From Campylobacterales bacterium (GTDB taxonomy: Bacteria > Campylobacterota > Campylobacteria > Campylobacterales > QNZT01): a DNA stretch of 6,608 bases. A program made the translations under genes and the position numbers. Location of the stretch: the NCBI GenBank assembly GCA_015662615.1, contig DQTU01000062.1, positions 1-6,608 of the forward strand. The letters are read 5' to 3'. The notes below the pieces were generated by a model. It saw only the letters and a list, made by a program, of their open reading frames with translations. It made no database searches and had not been told where the DNA came from. Below, piece by piece: positions 4,373 through 6,608 of the stretch (position 1 is the first letter of the stretch; each line of letters begins with the position of its first letter).

Positions 4373-6608
4373 ATGAAAAACATGACAATTAAAAACAAAC
4401 TACTCTTTTTGAGTGTTACAGTTTTGGTAGTTATCTTTGCTTATGCCGCAAAGATATCTTATGATTCATACTATACTTATGCAAATGATAAAAAAACACA
4501 AAAACTTATAGAAGTCTCTATAAAGATGAGTGCTCTCTTACATGAGCTTCAAAAAGAGAGAGGTGCGAGTGCTGGATTTTTAAGCTCAAATGGTACAAAA
4601 TTTGGCGATATTCTTCCTAAGCAACAAAAAGATACAGATGTTAAAATCCAAGAGTTAAAAACATATTGTACTACCTGCGATGGAGAATACTCCTCTTTGA
4701 TAAAAGGTAAATTTGATTTAGACTCTGTAAAACAGATGAGAGAGAGGGTAAATTCACTTAGCATCTCTACAAAAGAGGAGGTTGCCTTTTATACCGCTTT
4801 AAATAAACAGATTATAGATACTATCTCTGTTTTATCTACTACACCTGAAGATAGAGAGATGAGAACTAGTTTTAATAGCTTTATTATTTTTATCTCTGCA
4901 AAAGAGCGTGCTGGTATCGAGAGAGCAGTACTCTCAGGTGTTTTCGCAAAAGATACATATTCTCGTGCTGTTTATGGAAAATTTAAATCATTGGCTTCTG
5001 AACAAAATACTCTCTTAAACCTTTTCAATACAGTAGCGGATGATAAAACTAAATCACTCTATAAAGAGGTTTTAAAAGACCCTTCATTTGCAGAAGTAGA
5101 GCGGATGCGTAATGTAGCAAGTTCAAAACAGAGTGGCTTTGGTATCGACGCTACTTACTGGTTTAAAACCATAACAAAAAAGATAAACAAACTCAAAGAG
5201 CTTGAAGATGCGATGGCTAAAAGTATTACAACTAAAGCCGCAGATAAAACAACAACAGCTATGATGCTTCAAATTTTTATTTTATTGGCTTCTTTAACTA
5301 TTTTTTTAGCAATAATCCTTATAACAAGAAGCATAACACGCTCCATCTCAGCCTCTATCGATAAATTTTCTGTTTTAATCAGCAGAGTCAGTGAAGGCAA
5401 CTTATCAAATATAAAACTTGAAGGCATGGGAAATGACGAGATGGGTGAAGTTGCAAAGATGCTTCAATCACTTGTAGTAACTTTCTCTACGCTGATAGAA
5501 AGAATCAACACTTCTGTCTCTTTAGCATCAAAGGGAGATTTTTCTTATGATTTAAGTCGTGATGGCATGAAAGGAGATTTTTCCAAAGCGATAGAGATGG
5601 TGGGAAGTGGTATAGATGCCATGCAAGATGCACATCAAAAGCAACAAATTATAAGCTTCAATGCAAATGTACGAGGTATCAGCAATGTTGAAGGAGGACT
5701 CAAGCTTATCCAAGAGGATATGTCTTCTATTATAGATGAGCTTATCGGCGTACATCAAAGCACAAAAAAAACCAGCATACAATCAAGCAACTCTATGGTT
5801 GAAGTAGAAAATATTTTAACTAAACTTCAAACTCTCGTCGAACATATCCACGATAGCAACAGCTCCATAGAGGGATTAAATGATAAAACAAATGAGATAA
5901 CCTCTGCTGCCTCTCTTATCAAAGATATAGCAGAGCAGACAAACCTACTAGCACTAAACGCAGCAATTGAAGCAGCACGAGCTGGTGAACATGGTCGAGG
6001 ATTTGCAGTAGTTGCGGATGAAGTGCGAAAACTTGCAGAAAGCACTCAAAAAGCAACCAATGAAATTGCTCTGTCTATAAATGGCATGAAACAAGAATCA
6101 AGCTCAATTTTAGAAAAATCAGAAATTATGACAAATTTAGCAAATGAGTCATCAACTTCAGTTGAAAATTTTAATATCACTATGGGTGAACTAAACCAAG
6201 ATGCAACGCATATGGCAAATGTTGTCGAAGATATGAAAAGCAACGTCTTTATCACTTTAACAAAAATAGACCATATCATATTTAAGACAGACGCTTATAA
6301 CACACTTGTAAATGTTGATGATAAAGAGTTCGCAAACCATGTAAATTGTCGGCTTGGAGAGTGGTATAAAACTACAGGCAAAGAGAGATTTGGCAATACA
6401 GCTGCATATAGAGAGGCAATGGAGCCTCATAAAAGTGTGCATGACACAGCTTTAGAAAATGTAAGCTTTATTAAAAATGGAGACAAGCGACTGGCAAATG
6501 AGAGTAAGATTGTTGAAAACTTCAAAACGATGGAAAGCTCTAGTGCAAAACTCTTTGTACTTCTTGATGATATGGCAAAAGAGACCATGCATCCCAAATC
6601 TACAAAAA
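4373..6608 (+). CDS. Methyl-accepting chemotaxis protein: NIT-HAMP-MCP-CZB (3' end outside window)
   Basis: The frame is open from the ATG to the window edge: 745 residues, incomplete. TM1 (about 9-27) and TM2 (about 296-318) bracket a periplasmic region of some 270 residues. This has the two signatures of the nitrate/nitrite-sensing NIT domain: LLHELQKERGASAGFL (55-70) and SAKERAGIERAVLSGVFA (175-192). HAMP follows (about 319-372), then a second HAMP-like helix pair containing GDFSYDL and KGDFSKAI (388-407). The signalling domain carries the CheA/CheW-binding tip within IAEQTNLLALNAAIEAARAG (519-538), followed by GFAVVADEVRKLAEST. The C-terminus is a chemoreceptor zinc-binding (CZB) domain with likely ligands H634 (KIDHIIFK), C659 (NCRLGEWY), H686 and H690 (EPHKSVH). 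It should control CheA kinase, and so swimming, in response to periplasmic nitrate/nitrite-like ligands and a cytoplasmic zinc or oxidant signal. The periplasmic domain holds an unusual CTTC (99-102). A candidate sigma-28 promoter precedes it. Confidence 0.93.
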   Translation, partial: MKNMTIKNKLLFLSVTVLVVIFAYAAKISYDSYYTYANDKKTQKLIEVSIKMSALLHELQKERGASAGFLSSNGTKFGDILPKQQKDTDVKIQELKTYCTTCDGEYSSLIKGKFDLDSVKQMRERVNSLSISTKEEVAFYTALNKQIIDTISVLSTTPEDREMRTSFNSFIIFISAKERAGIERAVLSGVFAKDTYSRAVYGKFKSLASEQNTLLNLFNTVADDKTKSLYKEVLKDPSFAEVERMRNVASSKQSGFGIDATYWFKTITKKINKLKELEDAMAKSITTKAADKTTTAMMLQIFILLASLTIFLAIILITRSITRSISASIDKFSVLISRVSEGNLSNIKLEGMGNDEMGEVAKMLQSLVVTFSTLIERINTSVSLASKGDFSYDLSRDGMKGDFSKAIEMVGSGIDAMQDAHQKQQIISFNANVRGISNVEGGLKLIQEDMSSIIDELIGVHQSTKKTSIQSSNSMVEVENILTKLQTLVEHIHDSNSSIEGLNDKTNEITSAASLIKDIAEQTNLLALNAAIEAARAGEHGRGFAVVADEVRKLAESTQKATNEIALSINGMKQESSSILEKSEIMTNLANESSTSVENFNITMGELNQDATHMANVVEDMKSNVFITLTKIDHIIFKTDAYNTLVNVDDKEFANHVNCRLGEWYKTTGKERFGNTAAYREAMEPHKSVHDTALENVSFIKNGDKRLANESKIVENFKTMESSSAKLFVLLDDMAKETMHPKSTK

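Noticed and set aside
4667..4681. Haem c binding site (CxxCH) in the chemoreceptor periplasmic domain
   Set aside because: The residue after the second cysteine is Asp, not His.
4549..6442. Several minus-strand open frames of 61-77 codons (4549-4764, 5552-5782, 5827-6045, 6046-6279, 6257-6442)
   Set aside because: All are antisense to the chemoreceptor gene, whose conserved domains account for this sequence on the plus strand. Their products show no domain.

Overview
The window is AT-rich DNA with the gene style of a free-living, chemotactic member of the Campylobacterota, most like Sulfurimonas and its relatives. The grounds are low GC content, a NIT-HAMP-MCP-CZB chemoreceptor, a PAS/GGDEF protein and a candidate sigma-28 promoter in front of the receptor. 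The taxonomic call is inference from gene style; there is no rRNA or housekeeping marker in the window.

Layout from left to right. Positions 1-167 hold the last 54 codons of a plus-strand protein resembling the C-terminus of an alpha/beta hydrolase. Its stop codon lies inside a strong palindrome that should terminate transcription from both sides. The convergent minus-strand gene (184-1725) encodes a 513-residue lipoprotein of two cadherin/tandem-repeat type domains and three fibronectin type III domains, and it is unusually rich in cysteine. The gap 1726-2102 has no intact gene: its left part is the lipoprotein leader and AT-rich DNA, and its right part looks like the decayed first half of a PAS domain. 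That remnant runs in frame, through stop codons, into a GGDEF diguanylate cyclase (2103-2855) which keeps all its catalytic residues and the inhibitory c-di-GMP site.

Downstream on the same strand are two short membrane proteins (2878-3291 and 3288-3776) overlapping by ATGA. They look like the two homologous halves of one permease, distantly similar to the COG0701/ArsP_1 family but made as separate polypeptides. Their end overlaps by 29 bases the end of a minus-strand gene (3748-4275) for an unrecognised 175-residue membrane-anchored protein. Divergent from that gene is a chemoreceptor (4373 to the window end, incomplete). It has a periplasmic nitrate/nitrite-sensing (NIT) domain, HAMP, an MCP signalling domain and a C-terminal zinc-binding CZB domain.

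Functionally the window is accessory signalling and envelope content: one c-di-GMP enzyme (perhaps a relic), one two-input chemoreceptor, one surface adhesin-like lipoprotein and one split transporter of unknown substrate. Nothing links these genes into one pathway beyond proximity. No rRNA, tRNA, CRISPR array, insertion sequence or prophage gene was seen. The least ordinary items are the split permease pair with matching His-Gly motifs, the broken 5' end of the GGDEF gene, and the chemoreceptor's combination of periplasmic NIT (with an odd CxxC) and cytoplasmic zinc-binding domain.
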